From contig NC_092677.1 in assembly GCF_964355755.1 (NCBI RefSeq), positions 23,842,101 to 23,906,100 of the forward strand: a DNA stretch of 64,000 nt. Direction: 5' to 3'. Below the pieces are notes generated by a model. It did not search any database. It saw nothing but the letters and a program-made list of their open reading frames with translations, and was not told the origin of the DNA. Source of the DNA: Antedon mediterranea (taxonomy: Eukaryota; Echinodermata; Crinoidea; Comatulida; Antedonidae). This document shows, one piece after another, positions 46,107 through 58,328 of this stretch. Made by a program: the position numbers and the translations under genes. Within the stretch, counting starts at the first letter, position 1. Every line of letters begins with the position of its first letter.

Positions 46107-47554
46107 ATACAGTGTATCCGAAGTTATTTATTTGGAGGGGTTTTTCTGTTTAAATGCGCAAAATATCAAAAGTTTAAACAGAGGGCATTTCAAAGTATAT
46201 TTACAGATTTGGCGGTAATAATATAATATAGGACCAAACTATAAAGTAGGCTAACCGTATTTCCAATCAAAATTTTTTTTCTTGTCGTTTATATCTTTCA
46301 ATTTTGAAAATTCGAATTACGTTTTACGACGTATAGTCACATTTTAGTACTTCCGCTATTCTGTAGACCTCTAGTAATTTTGTCATAATTTAGATGTATG
46401 TGTAAATTTCATAAATATATATTTCAAAGCTGTATCAAACAGCAGACCAAGCCTATAACGAGATAACCTTGCAGGCGATACATTACGTCTGAATCTGTGT
46501 ACAGTATTACAGAATTATGATACTTGACTTAATGATAAATGTATGGGATATACAGTAGGCTACAGAGAATTGCTACACGTCGGACGAACACGTGACGTCA
46601 TAGCCAAATTAGCCTAATTGTTTGCGTATCTTACTGATTTTAAAGAGTATGCCTATGTCGTTGATGGTTCGAGCGTGAGAAAACAACAAACAATTTTACC
46701 TGTAATTTCATAACTTTGCATTTCCCGGACTTTCCCTAAAATATACACACGTGTCTTCGTGTCTGGAAAACGGATCCGCCTTTTATTATTATACCTTCGT
46801 CGCTGCTTTGTAATGCGTGTATAATAACGACAATGACGTCATGATGTCTGAAATGTGTTTTTTTACAACGCACAATATACTTATAAACAATATATGTTCA
46901 CATACGGGTGTTTGTCCAAATGTCAGAATAGCCGTTAATGTGGCGTAGAGGAAGCAGGACGCACACAATAAGATTTATGTTAATGGGCTATTAGGCTACT
47001 GAATCTAGCATTTGAGCGGAACAAAATTGTAGGCAAATGTTTTTCAGTTTTAAATGAGTGTATATGTTGTCCTGGTCACGTACAACAAATCAACCTTTTG
47101 TCATCCACCGCCTTTCTATGTAAATAAGCATAAATATGCAAATTAGGTATAAAACACATGTTTTCAAGATGTCTCCTAAACTAATAATAGTCCAATCATT
47201 ATAATTTTTTGGCAAACCCTATGTTTTCATACCCAATGGACACATTCAAAGCATTTCCAGTTATCAAATATCATGTATCAACAGGTAAAAATGTAATTGA
47301 AGTCACGCTTGAGTGATTTTATCTAAAAAGGCATTTTTTTATAGAAATATAGGGTCTATTGGCCTAACGAGCAATCATTTATATTATTTTATGAATCAAA
47401 AGCCATATTAACAGATCACTAATGACCTTTTGTATGTGATTTCATTTGTAAATTGCATCATATTGACTGAAATGTATGTGTATTTAATAGATAGAGATAC
47501 GTCAGTACTATACATACTACATCCTTCTTCTTTCTAGTTACCTCAAGTTAGGGC
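46107..47554. other. Intergenic, no gene seen
   Basis: 46540-46990 is of mixed composition; the rest is AT-rich. Nothing recognised. Confidence 0.35.
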
Positions 47555-48195
47555 GGATTGCTATAAGCGGTCTTAGCGCTTAGCCGGCTATAATTCGTAG
47601 CAAGTAGTCTTATATAGACCATTGCTATACCGCGGTCTAACCTGTAAACGGTCTTTAAAATTAAAGCCTACTCGAAGGAGTCTTAAAACAGTCTTAAACC
47701 TCTATTTCTTTTGCTTTTACGTATTATTTATCGTCTAAAGACAACCAATTGAACGATTTTTAAGTGTTAAATCAAATAATAACGGTGATTTTATTCTTAT
47801 ATAGGCCTAGAATAGATTTTCATATAAATGTACGTACTGTTATGATTGTGAATTTAATAAGCGTGACAAACATTACCTTATTTGGTATTCTACGCGCAAA
47901 GTACGACCTCAATTTGTTCCTTTACGCGGTCTTATCTAAAGCGTAGTTCCCACTAGCGACGCAACACAAGGACGTAACGCAACGCATGTGAATTGACCAA
48001 TCACAAGCGATGGCTTATTCGCTTGTGATTGGTTAAAACACTTGCGTTGCGTTTACGTCCTTGCGTTACGTTCTAGTGGGAACCAAGCTTTAGACTGTTT
48101 TATAGCAATGGTCTAACAGGGGCGTCTATCTGATAAAGCCGGATTTAATCGGGAAGTTAAGACCATCAGTTAAGACTATTTTATATCAGCCTAGA
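47555..48195. repeat. Palindromic AGACT-type repeat containing MITE family A copy 3
   Basis: TATAGACCATTGCTATA and GCGGTCTAACCTG on the left mirror TATAGCAATGGTCTAACAGG on the right, and AAACAGTCTTAAACC mirrors TTTAGACTGTTTTATA. Family A copy 3 (47939-48090) sits inside, so this looks like an older inverted-repeat element interrupted by a younger one. Confidence 0.5.
47939..48090. mobile_element. MITE family A, copy 3, internally deleted
   Basis: It starts AAGCGTAGTTCCCACTAG and ends CTAGTGGGAACCAAGCTT, same orientation as copy 2. It is 152 bp instead of 181 because the GCTAACTGTCTATAACTTCG region is missing. Confidence 0.9.
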
Positions 48196-50794
48196 GTCCT
48201 CTACATGATTTCCACAAGTTACAGTACGTTCTTATTCTACTGCAACATTTATTTTGATCCAGTAGGTTTATATCCTTATTCACAATTACACAAATATATG
48301 ATTATTTGTTCATTATTTGTTATCTATATACAAAAATTACTTCAGAATTACATAACATATAAAAAAATATATTTATAACAATTTCCATAAAGATAAATAA
48401 ATATATAAAAATAATAATCCTGGCACGCCAGTGACATTGCAACAACATTAGATTTATTACACATTATTAACTTAACATTCATCAAACAAACGAATTATTC
48501 GTGCTAATAGATTATGTAATGATAATCTTAATGCAAATGCGTATTTCTCTAGATCTTAAATATGTAATTGAAACAAGTTTACATAATTTTAATGTTCTTT
48601 GATCGAAACTTGACAGTAAAATGCAAACAAGAAAACTTAAAATTATAACGGAAAACTACATAAAAACTATGTGGGAATATCCCCAAAATGTCAACCAAAC
48701 CATATACAATAGTTTTTATTATGTGATCTATATAAATTATGATATATAGAAAGATGGATATGGATTAGATAATGAATTACCAAGATTCAAGCATATATTC
48801 ACATTACAGTATTCCCTACACACACAAAAAAAACAAGAAAAAATCAGAGAAAAAAAATGTTTAGTTTGTGAAAAAAAAAATGATCTAGCTTTGAAAGAAG
48901 CAATTGTTGCTTTTCAGTTGGTAGGTTCTATATTTTAGCTCCTGAAACTTTGAACGACGAGTTCATCTTACTAATGGTATTGTTAATGTTATATGTATAT
49001 GATTATATTTCTTATCTGTCTATTATTATTTAATTATTTAATTAATTTAAATTACGTTTTATTGCTATTATTGTTTTTGATTCACACCTTAAAACCAAGG
49101 CAATCTATAACAATATGATGCTGAGCTCCGGAGATCAAAGTGTTTATCATGGCTGCGACACGATCAGTTGCTGGTATTTGTCGCAGCCAAACATAAGATC
49201 AAAGGACTGTTACGGTTTCCTATCTTGGCAAGGTTTCACATGCGACAGCATATCATTATTATACCCTACCTTACCTCCCATTATACAAACACCACATGAT
49301 ACTGTATTACGGAATTTGCCTGGGCAATTATTGGCAAATCTGCAAATGTCCCATTTTGAATACACATGTGTAAGCCTAGTATAATATAGTAGTAATCCCA
49401 TGTTGTCGACAAGTTACTTGTATAACTTCCCTGTGGTTAATAATATACTTTACGGCCAATGAACTTCAGGTTATTAAGAACAATAATAATAATCATATTT
49501 TTCCGGATTACTGACCCAATTACTGACTAATAGTAAATAATAATAATATTTAACAATTATGACATAATTTAAGCATTATCTTTGCCCGGTTCAAACCTTC
49601 TGTTAGCCTAGATTTTTATATTTAAGAAAATGTTCTCAAAAGTTACCAGATTCTTTATTTTGGCCGTAATTATGCTGTCAATTCTGATTGTATACTATTG
49701 AATATTTAGAACTTTTAAGAATTTATGCCGCTGATCTAAAATTTGTTCAAGTAAAGTTTGAATTTAAGATGGTAATTTCTTTTGGAATCTTCTGGTAGAA
49801 AAAAAAATTAAAATTGCATATATTATATAATTATCTGTAGGCCTATAATTAGGAAAACAATATTATTTATTTATTTTAGTACATTTTCATGAGATGTTAC
49901 TATTTGTAGATTGTTCATTATTAAAGCACATACCTTTTGTTAAATGCTCCATTGTTTATGACCTTTTCGAAATAAGTATTGACCATTAATTTAGGCGTGT
50001 AATATTGATTTTTTTTTAAAGTACGGAAGTTTGCAATATAAATTGTACTTTGTTACATCCTCAATGAGTGTCCAGAAACTATGTATCTGAAACGGAACTC
50101 GCGGTATAGACGCTTACGTGCACTAGAAAAAGCAGACTATTTCAAAATCGTATTAATAGGATAGCACAAGGAATAAACAGTGTGATTACGACGTCACTAT
50201 TTATAATTGTTACAGTAAAGATACTTATTTATATATAATGACTGCATACAGTTAACTCTGGTGTAGTTTCACTAGTCTCAGGGGTACACTCATTGACGTG
50301 CTATATTCTTGTAATAGTTTATGCGGGAAGCACCGGTATATGGTGTGTTCTGTCGGCATAGAAGATTCCGAAATGTCCAACTTTAACCCAATGGTGTCCT
50401 GATAAATTCGACCGACTGCACTCAGTGAACCGAAGAGTCTTCCCGGTATTATATAGGAAATGATGGGTTTACCTGAACCATTGTGAAATTAGAACAGTGC
50501 TATGGAAGGCAATTCTCGCCTCGATAATCAACAAATAGCGTAACTTATTTCGCAGGTGAACATACCAATGAACCTTATTGCTTTTGTCCATTGTCTGTAT
50601 AAGACAAGTACATCAGTAACATTCATTCATCATCTCGGAGTGCAATAGGACCTTTCGTTTTATGCGTTACGTGACTACGCAACTGTTCAGTCATTCTGCA
50701 CATCCATATCATTATGCTGACAATTACATCAACATCGTATTTGTTTCCTCATCACCTTACTGTTATCTTTCTTAACATTATCATACACCACCTC
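48196..50794. other. Intergenic; a 10 bp hairpin at 49150 and a balanced stretch at 50240-50660
   Basis: GGCTGCGACA (about 49150) pairs with TGTCGCAGCC 20 bases later. The plus frame through it (49115-49384) is open but unrecognised and has an ordinary chance length. 50240-50660 is repeat-free and balanced, so a regulatory role is possible. The rest is AT-rich. Confidence 0.35.
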
Positions 50795-51260
50795 GTCGTC
50801 ATCATATCATTTTCATCATCTTCATCTTCTTTTTCATCATCTTCATCATCATCTTCATCGTCTTCATTTTCATCATTTTCATCTTCTTCTTCATCGTCTT
50901 TATCATCATCTTCATCATCATCTTCATAATCTTCATCATTATCTTCATCACTTTCATCATCATCTTCAGCATCTTCATCATTATCTTCAGCATCTTTATC
51001 TTCATCATCATCTTCATCATCATAATCATCATTATCTTCATCTTCATCATCTTCATTATCTTCATTTTCATCATCTTCATCATTATCAATATCAATATCA
51101 TTGTCATCATCATCTTCATCATCTTCATCTTCATCATCATCTTCATCATCATCATCAAAATCATTGTCATCATCATCTTTATCATTTTCATCATCTTTAT
51201 CATCTTCATCCTCTTCATCTTCATCATAATCTTTATCATCATCACCAACTTCATCATTTC
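50795..51260. repeat. TCA/TCT microsatellite, about 460 bp
   Basis: An irregular run of TCATCATCTTCATCATTTTC type on the plus strand. Long frames on both strands (serine-rich on plus, Met/Lys-rich on minus) are products of the simple sequence and not genes. Confidence 0.95.
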
Positions 51261-51393
51261 ACAATAATTCGAATCAACAACATGTCGTCCCTTCCATGTC
51301 GGATAACAAGAAATACAAACTTTGACAAATTTATTTTTAAATTGTTCAAAAAAAGTTCAGCTTTTCTGGAAATTGTTAAACAATGTTTATTTA

Positions 51394-52427
51394 TGCTTTG
51401 GTATTAGAAGGGTAAGGGCGTAGATTCGATGCGTTGAATAGGCCTACAGTGGTTTTTATAACTAGTATAATTGTATATACTTTTAATTGTAACATACCAA
51501 CTTTATTTTAATAAATTTATAGCAATTATTAAAAGAAATAGTATACAAATAATGAATATTTACCAGTTTGATTGTGAGAATATTTCATGAGTTGAAAAAT
51601 CGACTACTCTATATTTTTCATCGAATGACATATTCAATATAATACATTCATTATTTGTTTTATAACACATTCAATTTATCCATCGTAATAAATCATTGAG
51701 GAACTCTAGGCCGGGAAGGCATGCCATTATAAAGGCGGTGCTTCAACTTTTAGACGCGGAGTAGAACAGACGACGCGCACAACAAGTTGGTTTCCAAATG
51801 CGATCAGCCAACAAAAACGTCGCGTGTCAAATATTCTCAAAATATTTATATTCAGAGTGTTAATTCTCACCATTAGATATCACTTTTTATATAGATATGG
51901 CTAATTCTAATGCTTTGGTATTAGAAGGGTAAGGGCGTAGATTCGATGCGTTGAATAGGCCTACAGTGGTTTTGATAACTAGTATAATTGTATATACTTT
52001 TAATTGTAACATACCAACTTTATTTTAATAAATTTATAGCAATTATTAAAAGAAATAGTATACAAATAATGAATATTTACCAGTTTGATTGTGAGAATAT
52101 TTCATGAGTTGAAAAATCGACTACTCTATCTTTTTCATCGAATGACATATTCAATATAATACATTCATTATTTGTTTTATAACACATTCAATTTATCCAT
52201 CGTAATAAATCATTGAGGAACTCTAGGCCGGGAAGGCATGCCATTATAAAGGCGGTGCTTCAACTTTTAGACGCGGAGTAGAACAGACGACGCGCACAAC
52301 AAGTTGGTTTCCAAATGCGATCAGCCAACAAAAACGTCGCGTGTCAAATATTCTCAAAATATTTATATTCAGAGTGTTAATTCTCACCATTAGATATCAC
52401 TTTTTATATAGATATGGCTAATTCTAA
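51394..52427 (+). repeat. Near-identical 517 bp tandem duplication
   Basis: 51394-51910 is repeated at 51911-52427 with only two differences that I see (a T/G near 51456/51973 and an A/C near 51613/52130). Each copy contains TAGGCCTA and a GC-richer patch with CATTATAAAGGCGGTGC, then GACGCGGAGTAG and GACGACGCGCACAAC, which looks promoter-like (TATAAAG). The duplication is very recent, or an assembly artefact. Confidence 0.95.
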
Positions 52428-53023
52428 AATGACACGTGATGCGTAATTGACCTATCAAATTGCAAAAATACAATTGGTGTGTTAAAAACAAATATATTGC
52501 ATTCGAAAACGATAAAATGCATGCAATGGAAATTGATTGATAATGGAGATTATGACTTGACATGTAACCATTCAAAACTAGTAATGATATGTTTCTTTAA
52601 TTTTCTTGGGGGTTTTCACTAATTTCACACTATTTTAATACAGTACGTAATACTATAGAATTATTTTATCATCGACCTTCATATTTTTTTTTTTTTGAAA
52701 ATTTTCAAATGTTGTTATTAGGGAACCTTTGTTGTATTGTTACTACAATTGGTGGTCCATTTTTGTGTGGAAAAGAAGTAAATAAATAACACAAACAAAA
52801 ATTGTCTTCCCTAAACATAGTGATTTTTCAACAACAAAAATCATAGCCATAGTCACAATTGTTATTGTCCAATCAGATCAGCATCATAATTATCAATTTC
52901 CTTTAATCATCACTATCATTATCACGCCATTGACAATCATCATTATTTTGATTACCACAAGAAGAATAGAAGAAAGGCGGTCACTATTGGTAAATCTTGA
53001 TAATAATAATAACTGCACTTCCA
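52428..53023. other. Intergenic, no gene seen
   Basis: AT-rich, with an A/T run at 52686-52698. Confidence 0.4.
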
Positions 53024-53042
53024 GTGATCCCCCTGGTGGCAA
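53024..53042 (-). promoter_or_regulatory. CTCF-like binding site
   Basis: On the minus strand it reads TTGCCACCAGGGGGATCA. CCACCAGGGGG is a full match to the conserved CTCF core; the GCGC that usually follows is replaced by ATCA. It lies in a repeat-free stretch of mixed composition (53000-53280) between FoxC and FoxF. Binding is an inference. Confidence 0.4.
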
Positions 53043-53724
53043 TGAACAGCAATTAATGAACTCCATTAATCTTGTCTTTAATTGTACCTTTCGCACTTTT
53101 CCACTGGTTATTGACAAAGACAAATCGAATACAATAACTTCACTAACCAATCCATCATCCCGGTTTTCAGAGTCTGGGTTCGCTAAAGAAAGAAAAATAT
53201 TTTGCAGGCAGTTTCATCGCCTCACATAATCGTGCCGACAATGCATTAAATTCGAAATTTAATTCTCTATAATGCGTTTAAGGTTGACGTTTGACCAATG
53301 GGAGACGTGCAACTTTCCGTTGATCAGTCAATAAACACAACTGTCTGTCATCAAAGCATGTTAATAGTAGACGATCATTACACTCCAGAGAATATTATCA
53401 TGGTTGGTTTCTTACATACCTTCTCTTTTGTGGGCTGGCTTGAGGTTCAATCGTATATATTGTACTGTATACCATCTTTTTATCGAGTGTGTGTCCACTG
53501 AGAATAACTTTTCTTTGAAACCGAATACTCTTTCCACATTTGTTATTCAATCGTAGGCCATACGCCTAACCTATAAAGCCTAACCACGACATAAAAATAT
53601 AGTTACAAATTGTATCCAATACCTGTCTGTAAATTATTTAGGACTTGCTTCTAAAATTCATTATAGTGTTAATCAATTTCTGATGATAAATCAATAAATG
53701 AATCAATCCATAAAAAACAAATCG
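53043..53724. other. Intergenic; 53043-53280 candidate regulatory sequence
   Basis: It holds CCATTAATCTTGTC, TTGACAAAGACAAATCG and other homeodomain- and HMG-like sites without repeats. The plus frame through it has no known domain. Nothing beyond 53280. Confidence 0.3.
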
Positions 53725-55736
53725 ATCGATTAATCAATCAATCAATACATATATAAAGTAATCAATCATTACATACATAAAACATACAATCAATATATAG
53801 AGCAATCAATCAATACATAAAGCAATCAATCAATACATAGAGCAATCAATCAATACATAAAGCAATCAATCAATACATAGACCAAACAATCGATACATAA
53901 AGCAAACTATCAATATATAAAGCAAACAATCAATACATAAAGCAATCAATCAATACATAGAGCAATCAATCAATACATAAAGCAAATAATCAATACATAA
54001 AGCAAACAATCAATACATAAAGCAAACAATCAATACATAAAGCAAACAATCAATACATAAAGCAAACAATCAATACATAGAGCAAACAATCAATACATAA
54101 AGCAAATAATCAATACATAAAGCAATCAATCAATACATAAAGCAAACAATCAATACATAAAGCAAACAATCAATACATAAAGCAAACAATCAATACATAG
54201 AGCAATCAATCAATACATAAAGCAAACAATCAATACATAAAGCAAACAATCAATACATCAAGCAAACAATCAATACATACAGCAAACAATCAATACATAA
54301 AGCAAACAATCAATACATCAAGCAAATAATCAATACATAAAGCAAACAATCAATACATAAAGCAAATAATCAATACATAGAGCAAACAATCAATACATAA
54401 AGCAATCAATCAATACATAAAGCAATCAATCAATACATAAAGCAAACAATCAATACATAAAGAAAACAATCAATACATAAAGCAAACAATCAATACATAA
54501 AGCAAACAATCAATACATAAAGCAAACAATCAATACATAAAGCAAACAATCAATACATAGAGCAAACAATCAATACATAAAGCAATCAATCAATACATAA
54601 AGCAATCAATCAATACATAAAGCAAACAATCAATACATAAAGAAAACAATCAATACATAAAGCAAACAATCAATACATAAAGCAAACAATCAATACATAA
54701 AGCAAACAATCAATACATAGAGCAAACAATCAATACATAGAGCAATCAATCAATACATAGAGCAAACAATCAATACATAAAGCAAACAATCAATACATAA
54801 AGCAATCAATCAATACATAAAGCAAATAATCAATACATAAAGCAAACAATCAATACATAGAGCAAACAATCAATACATAGAGCAATCAATCAATACATAA
54901 AGCAAACAATCAATACATAGAGCAATCAATCAATACATAGAGCAATCAATCAATACATAGAGCAAACAATCAATACATAAAGCAAACAATCAATACATAA
55001 AGCAAACAATCAATACATAAAGCAAACAATCAATACATAAAGCAAACAATCAATACATAAAGCAAACAATCAATACATAAAGCAAACAATCAATACATAA
55101 AGCAAACAATCAATACATAAAGCAAACAATCAATACATAAAGCAAACAATCAATACATAAAGCAAACAATCAATACATAAAGCAAACAATCAATACATAA
55201 AGCAAACAATCAATACATAAAGCAAACAATCAATACATAAAGCAAACAATCAATACATAAAGCAAACAATCAATACATAAAGCAAACAATCAATACATAA
55301 AGCAAATAATCAATACATAGAGCAAACAATCAATACATAAAGCAATCAATCAATACATAAAGCAATCAATCAATACATAAAGCAAACAATCAATACATAA
55401 AGAAAACAATCAATACATAAAGCAAACAATCAATACATAAAGCAAACAATCAATACATAAAGCAAACAATCAATACATAAAGCAAACAATCAATACATAG
55501 AGCAAACAATCAATACATAAAGCAAACAATCAATACATAAAGCAATCAATCAATACATAGAGCAATCAATCAATACATAAAGCAAACAATCAATACATAG
55601 AGCAAACAATCAATACATAAAGCAAACAATCAATACATAAAGCAAACAATCAATACATAGAGCAATCAATCAATACATACATCAATCAATACATAAAGTA
55701 ATCAATAAATCAATACTTAAAGCAATCAATCAACAG
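53725..55736 (+). repeat. Satellite array, 20 bp unit, about 95-100 copies
   Basis: The unit is AGCAAACAATCAATACATAA, with recurring variants AGCAATCAATC, AGCAAATAATC, AGAAAACAATC and CATAG for CATAA. The period holds without slips from about 53800 to 55680. Variant order repeats: a nine-unit block at 54361-54540 recurs at 54541-54720 and again from about 55301, so there is higher-order structure. The edges decay into irregular ATCAATC repeats. Confidence 0.97.
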
Positions 55737-56163
55737 TTCCATTTGTGTAGCACCATTTCCAAATATCATTGGTTTTGTGTCAAAAAAGATCACAACTTGG
55801 AGTGAGTTTTCAGTAGTGAATTGAAGTTGCCGTAAAAAATGTTAATAATAAGTATGACATGTTGAATTGTTATACGTCTATAAAGTAGCAATTTGAAGAT
55901 CTGGATTAATCTTAAAATTCAAGTTGCTTAAAATAGATACGTAATAGATACATACGGTTCAATACGTTACATTGCGAATACAAGGCGAGGTAAAGGGTAT
56001 TCGGTGGGGGGGGGGGGGGCGGAGGGAATGGGTGCGGCCGGCTCAGCTCACGTTACCTAAAAACTTTATATAGGCCTAAACATAATACATATTTAGAACA
56101 TATTGTGTAAATATGTATTTTACTACATCATACGTTGTCTTCGTATGCTACAATAATGGGTTA
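55737..56163. other. Intergenic; G-run at 56004-56027
   Basis: A run of about 13 G within GGTGGGG...CGGAGGG could form a G-quadruplex. The rest shows nothing. Confidence 0.45.
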
Positions 56164-56202
56164 GTTGTTGCATGGAGGTATATTATACCTCCATGGTTGT
56201 TG
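56164..56202. mobile_element. Ultra-short hairpin element flanked by exact 7 bp direct repeats
   Basis: CATGGAGGTATA (56171-56182) pairs perfectly with TATACCTCCATG (56184-56195) around a single base. GTTGTTG lies directly before (56164-56170) and after (56196-56202). The CATGGAG ends match the hairpins at 29039 and 46068. Confidence 0.5.
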
Positions 56203-56538
56203 CAAAGGCCTCGATATTGTAGTGCCAGCCTCATGTTTACAGAATGTAGAATTCCTTCTTGTTATGTTTTTCTTTAGAAAATCGATATATAGCCTGACGT
56301 GTAGACTTAATTCAATTCATATCTGCGTTATTTGTTATAGCCCCAGAGGAATACTCCTTATTAGTAATGCCTTCATGTTATATAACGTCACACCCTAGAA
56401 TGAATAGTTTAGATAAGTTAGGCCTTAAGTTTATTTATTAAATAAACTTAAACTTAATAAAATAATATTGGAGAATTTCCGTTAAGTGCAATCCACAATA
56501 TTTATTGATTTAAGTGAAATGCTTAGTAGGTACTATTG
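56203..56538. other. Short intergenic stretch with a 27 bp palindrome
   Basis: TTAAGTTTATTTA and TAAATAAACTTAA (about 56424-56450) pair perfectly around one base. No flanking direct repeats. No gene. Confidence 0.45.
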
Positions 56539-56725
56539 AAGCTTGGTTCCCACTAGGACGAACGCAAGGACGTAGACACGCAACGTAAGCGTTTTAACCA
56601 ATGACAAGCGAAGTTATAGACAGTTAGCAATCACAAGCGAATAAGCCATCGCTTGTGATTTGTCAATTCACTTGCGTTGCGTTACGTCCTTGTGTTGCGT
56701 CGCTAGTATAGTGGGAACCACGCTT
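56539..56725. mobile_element. MITE family A, copy 4
   Basis: It starts AAGCTTGGTTCCCACTAG and ends TAGTGGGAACCACGCTT, same orientation as copy 1, about 187 bp with small insertions (for example TATAG near the right end). Confidence 0.9.
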
Positions 56726-57548
56726 AAGGAATATCTCATTTATTTGTGAATATGTAACTCGGGAATTTGTTTTACTTTTGTTAGAACAAGACAATTCTCT
56801 CCAGCCTAAGTGTTTGAATTTCCGAAAATTATTTTATTCCTTTTCATTATTTGCTTTAAAAACAATTGTTGGTTCTACAAGACAACCTCAGCGAGTCTCC
56901 TGTATATGCTATTACTTATTATAGTCACAGCAGCCTACACTGTACTGTATCATTCTTTATAACAATAATTTCAATGTATTAAATTGTAACCATAACCATT
57001 CGCAATTAGGGACTGTTGTTACAATCCTTAATCCATCAATTCATTATTCTGTATCATAATTGACAGTAAGTGATCACCAAGGGTTGTAACCTGTCAGTTT
57101 TTGCCTTAACCTATCTACACCCACAAGCATAGTATTTACTGAATCCTGCAGACTCAGCGGCGATCTGCCGCCTCTAGACGACAATCAAGTTACATAGCAC
57201 CAGCGCCTGGGGGCCTAGCTCAAGTTAATCTAGCGATTTGGTCCGAATGCATGGTCAATTTTGTTCACGACCAGGGTGGTATATTGATGATCCAAATTGT
57301 TATTCTTAGATTAGTTGTGGCCGCCATAAATGTACTCAGTATCTCATCTTACCCTACTACTCAAATCTCAGTAGGAGATTCGACCCCAAGAAAACTTTTC
57401 CACAAATAACTAATTATTCTTACACGGATCTATTTACTTTTGGCGAAGGTTGTGTGTTTTCTGTGACTTGTATCATCCTAGGGGTTTTATCGTATCCATC
57501 ACTCATTATTATACATCGTTGAAACTTAAAGGAGCTTCACGTAGTCAC
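56726..57548. other. Intergenic; 57060-57350 candidate regulatory sequence
   Basis: The stretch 57060-57350 is balanced and repeat-free with GC patches (CAGCGGCGATCTGCCGCC, CACCAGCGCCTGGGGG). Regulatory function is possible but unproven. Confidence 0.3.
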
Positions 57549-57690
57549 TAAAGTTTGGTTGTCGTATTTAACGCAATGCAATGGCATTCGCACGCTTAAC
57601 TGCGTTGGGCAGTCACAAGCGACACTTACAGATCCATCGCGTCGTGATTGGTCAAAACTTGCGTTGCCTTTTCATACGTCCTTAAACAAT
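57549..57690. mobile_element. MITE family A, degraded copy 5
   Basis: AAAGTTTGGTTG at the left, CAGTCACAAGCGACA, ATCGCGTCGTGATTGGTCAA and CTTGCGTTGCC in the order seen in copy 1. The outer ends are decayed. Confidence 0.6.
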
Positions 57691-57995
57691 TAAAGATGTA
57701 GGCCAAATATTGGTCTAAAGCAAAATTAATTTACTCGTACAATTGTGATTGCATCAAATTCACGTTTTGATTATAAAAATATTTAGTTCTCAAAAAAAAA
57801 TCCTACGAATTATTTATACAAAAAGTTTCCAGCTTTCTTGGAATTTAAACTTTACCCTTTGTTGATTGAACTTGAAAAATAAATTAATTTGTAATCATAC
57901 AGCGCAAACAAATTAGTGTTTAGTGTATAATTCTCTAGGCCTATAGCATAATAAATCTAAATCATGTTAAATTGTGGCAATTGAATTATAAGATT

Positions 57996-58328
57996 CAAAA
58001 ACCCATAAAATAACTTGTTTTATAATAATTATCTTAGGACGGACCCTACTAAAGTATATTTTAAAAACAGTTAAGGCACTATTTACTCACTTAGGCCTAC
58101 TTACTTACTAGGCCTAAAGGAATGGAGTTAAAAACAGTTTTATTAAATTTGTTAATAATGTTATAACTGTATTTTAAATGCAAAAACCCTTAAAATAATT
58201 TGTTTTATGATAATTATCTTAGGACGACCCTACTAAAGTATATTTTTTTTTAAATAAAGGCACTTTTTACTCACTTAGGCCTACTTACTTACTAGGCCTA
58301 AAGAAATGGAGTAAAAAAGTTTTATCAA
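57996..58328 (+). repeat. Tandem duplication, 185 bp period
   Basis: CAAAAACCC.TAAAATAA, ATAATTATCTTAGGACG, ACCCTACTAAAGTATATTTT and CTCACTTAGGCCTACTTACT, then ACTAGGCCTAAAG.AATGGAGT, occur in both halves (57996 and 58181). Each half carries two TAGGCCTA octamers. Moderately diverged by small indels. Confidence 0.85.

Noticed and set aside
50795-51260. Long frames: Met/Lys-rich on minus, serine-rich on plus
   Set aside because: Pure products of the TCA/TCT microsatellite; no start context and no sequence complexity.
52930-53229. 99-codon plus-strand frame as a gene
   Set aside because: It begins in AT-rich repetitive codons (isoleucine run), has no known domain and overlaps the CTCF-like site; a chance frame is likelier.
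53725-55736. CRISPR or centromeric array
   Set aside because: 20 bp AT-rich units with no spacers; only 2 kb, so a local satellite with no sign of centromere function.
57180-57220. CTCF site at CACCAGCGCCTGGGGG
   Set aside because: The CCACCAGGGGG core is not contiguous; the match is only to short pieces of the motif.
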